Below are positions 5,701 to 7,178 of a DNA stretch of 7,178 nucleotides, one piece after another. Positions within the stretch are counted from its first letter, which is position 1. Each line of letters starts with the position of its first letter. A program made the translations under genes and the position numbers. The stretch covers positions 20,498 through 27,675 of the forward strand of contig DBVR01000043.1 in NCBI GenBank assembly GCA_002308755.1, read 5' to 3'. The DNA comes from Christensenella sp. UBA1259. Lineage in GTDB: Bacteria; Bacillota; Clostridia; Christensenellales; Borkfalkiaceae. The notes under the pieces were generated by a model that was given only the letters and a program-made list of their open reading frames with translations, was not told the origin of the DNA and searched no databases.

Positions 5701-7178
5701 CGAAACAGAAGTTCGACGTGGGCGGTATGAGTTGCGCCGCCTGTTCGTCGGGAATAGAAAGAGCGGTAGGGAAACTTAACGGTGTTATATCGGTGAGCGT
5801 TTCGCTTATCGAAAAGACCATGACCGCGGAATACGACGAAAATATATCGTCGGCAAAAACCATAATCGCTACGGTGGAGAAACTCGGCTACACCGCGGCG
5901 ATTTTCGGCGTAAATAAGGGCAAACGTTCCGACGCCGAGATACTTAAAAAACGGTTTTTAGTATCACTTATATTCCTTATTCCTTTAATGTATCTTTCGA
6001 TGGGCAAAATGTTCGGCGCGCCGACTTTCGCTTTTCTTACGGAATACGGTGATATAATAGATCTTTTATTGCAATTTATTCTCGCAACCCTTATAATAGC
6101 GATAAATTTCAGGTTTTATATAAGCGGGGTAAGGGCGATAAAAAACCTTGCGCCGAATATGGACACGCTGGTGTTTCTGGGTTCTTTTTCCGCCTACGTT
6201 TACAGTATCGCGGTATTCTTTGTGACGGTAGCGGGGAAAGACGTAAACGCCCACGTCTTTTTCGAGTCGGCGGCGATGGTGGAAGTTCTCGTTACTCTCG
6301 GCAAATATCTGGAAGAACTGTCCAAGAAAAAGACGGGCGCGGAGATAGAAAAATTAAGTAAACTTCTGCCGAACGCCGTAACCGTTTTAAGAAACGGCAA
6401 GGAAGAAACGGTTTTAACGGAAGAAATAAAGGTCGGCGACGTTCTCGTGCTAAAGACGGGAGATTATTGCCCGATAGACGGCGTAGTCGCGGAAGGCTTC
6501 GCGGGAGTGGATAAATCGGCTATAACCGGCGAAAGTCTGCCGGAAGAAGTAAAGCCCCTTGACAAGATATTATCGGGCAGTATAGTACGGTCCGGATATC
6601 TTCTCGTTAAAGCCGAAAAAGTGGGCGGCGAAACGCTTTTTAATAAGATAGTGGAAAGGGTAAGGTCGGCGGGCGCAAGCAAAGTTCCCGCACAAAGACT
6701 TGCCGACAGGATATCCTTGTTTTTCGTGCCCGCAGTGGTGATTATCTCCGTCGTAACTTTTGCGTTGCAGTTGATTTTTAACCGCGACGCGGGGGTTTTT
6801 ACGGCGTTTAAATGCATGATAAACGTGATGGTGATATCCTGTCCCTGCGCTCTGGGACTCGCCACCCCCGTGGCGGTTGTGGCGGCGATGGGCAAGTCGG
6901 CGTCCGCAGGCGTTTTGTTTAAGGATGCCGAAGCGTTGCAGAATACGGCGAAAATAAACTGCGTACTTTTCGACAAGACGGCGACTCTTACCGAAGGGAA
7001 ACCGAAAGTTACCGATTATAAAAATTTGTCGGATATTCCCGACGCGGAGATATTTGCCGTAACTTCCGCCCTTGAAAAACCGTCCAACCACCCGCTCGCC
7101 GGTGCGATAACGGAGTTTTGCGGGGATTCGGAGTTAAAGGCGGAAGATTTTTCCTATACGGCGGGGAAAGGCATAACG
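5697..7178 (+). CDS. P1B-type heavy-metal (probably Cu(I)) ATPase, 3' end outside window
   Basis: The first 494 residues of a CopA-like P1B ATPase; the frame stays open to the last base. An HMA domain (about 1-70) carries GGMSCAAC with C13 and C16. Membrane helices start near residue 83. The actuator domain has TGES (277-280), and the transmembrane metal site is CPC (382-384) in ISCPCALGLATP. The phosphorylation loop is D426-K-T-A-T-L-T, and the N-domain HP motif is H465-P466 in SNHPLAGAI. The HMA plus CPC pattern points to Cu(I)/Ag(I) export, but the specificity residues of the last two helices are not visible. The striking oddity is A429, where P-type ATPases almost invariably have glycine (DKTGT). 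All other motifs are intact. The ATG overlaps the Cys-rich gene's TGA, and a GGGAAGG-like sequence precedes it. Family is certain; metal and activity are not. Confidence 0.93.
   Translation, partial: MTKQKFDVGGMSCAACSSGIERAVGKLNGVISVSVSLIEKTMTAEYDENISSAKTIIATVEKLGYTAAIFGVNKGKRSDAEILKKRFLVSLIFLIPLMYLSMGKMFGAPTFAFLTEYGDIIDLLLQFILATLIIAINFRFYISGVRAIKNLAPNMDTLVFLGSFSAYVYSIAVFFVTVAGKDVNAHVFFESAAMVEVLVTLGKYLEELSKKKTGAEIEKLSKLLPNAVTVLRNGKEETVLTEEIKVGDVLVLKTGDYCPIDGVVAEGFAGVDKSAITGESLPEEVKPLDKILSGSIVRSGYLLVKAEKVGGETLFNKIVERVRSAGASKVPAQRLADRISLFFVPAVVIISVVTFALQLIFNRDAGVFTAFKCMINVMVISCPCALGLATPVAVVAAMGKSASAGVLFKDAEALQNTAKINCVLFDKTATLTEGKPKVTDYKNLSDIPDAEIFAVTSALEKPSNHPLAGAITEFCGDSELKAEDFSYTAGKGIT

Noticed and set aside
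6464..7091. Two overlapping minus-strand open frames opposite the P-type ATPase
   Set aside because: The plus strand encodes a continuous ATPase with all expected motifs in order, so these are shadows.
5697..7178. Possible pseudogene or frameshift in the ATPase
   Set aside because: Translation is continuous for 494 codons with HMA, TGES, CPC and HP motifs in register; only the DKTAT substitution is odd. The missing 3' end is due to the window edge.

Overview
The window reads as a chromosomal segment of a Bacillota genome, most likely an uncultured clostridial lineage. The evidence is an RNase J gene, a trmR–trhP tRNA-modification pair like Bacillus subtilis yrrM–yrrO, tandem feoA genes before feoB, and a small FeoB-associated Cys-rich membrane protein. 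Codon use is uniform throughout, with many ATA isoleucine, AGG arginine and CTT leucine codons beside GCG, GGC and GAC. Nothing looks recently transferred. All genes are on the plus strand, packed with little or no spacing.

Region 1 (1-2516) is an RNA-metabolism cluster. It holds the C-terminal 236 residues of ribonuclease J, then a TrmR-type O-methyltransferase, then a U32-family TrhP-type tRNA hydroxylation protein. TrhP and TrmR act in sequence on uridine 34 of tRNA (U to ho5U to mo5U). The three genes abut with zero intergenic bases and share one reading frame.

Region 2 (2517-2688) is the only sizeable intergenic gap. It holds a long imperfect dyad, a near-consensus sigma-A promoter whose -35 element lies in the 3' arm of that dyad, and an untranslated leader with two near-identical 19-bp repeats. 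The repeats are candidate metal-responsive operators or RNA elements. A good ribosome binding site follows.

Region 3 (2689-7178) is a metal-transport operon: feoA1, feoA2, feoB, a 57-residue Cys-rich membrane protein and a P1B-type heavy-metal ATPase cut by the window end. feoA2/feoB and the Cys-rich gene/ATPase each overlap by ATGA. The Feo proteins import ferrous iron. The ATPase has a CopA-like metal-binding domain and a CPC motif, so it would be expected to move Cu(I) or a similar soft metal. Its phosphorylation loop reads DKTAT where the family has a nearly invariant DKTGT.

Most of the window is well-understood biology. The points most worth checking are the altered P-type ATPase motif, the repeated element in the feo leader, and the zero-gap in-frame junctions of the RNase J cluster. 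I see no tRNA or rRNA gene, insertion sequence, CRISPR array or phage gene, and no clearly novel system.
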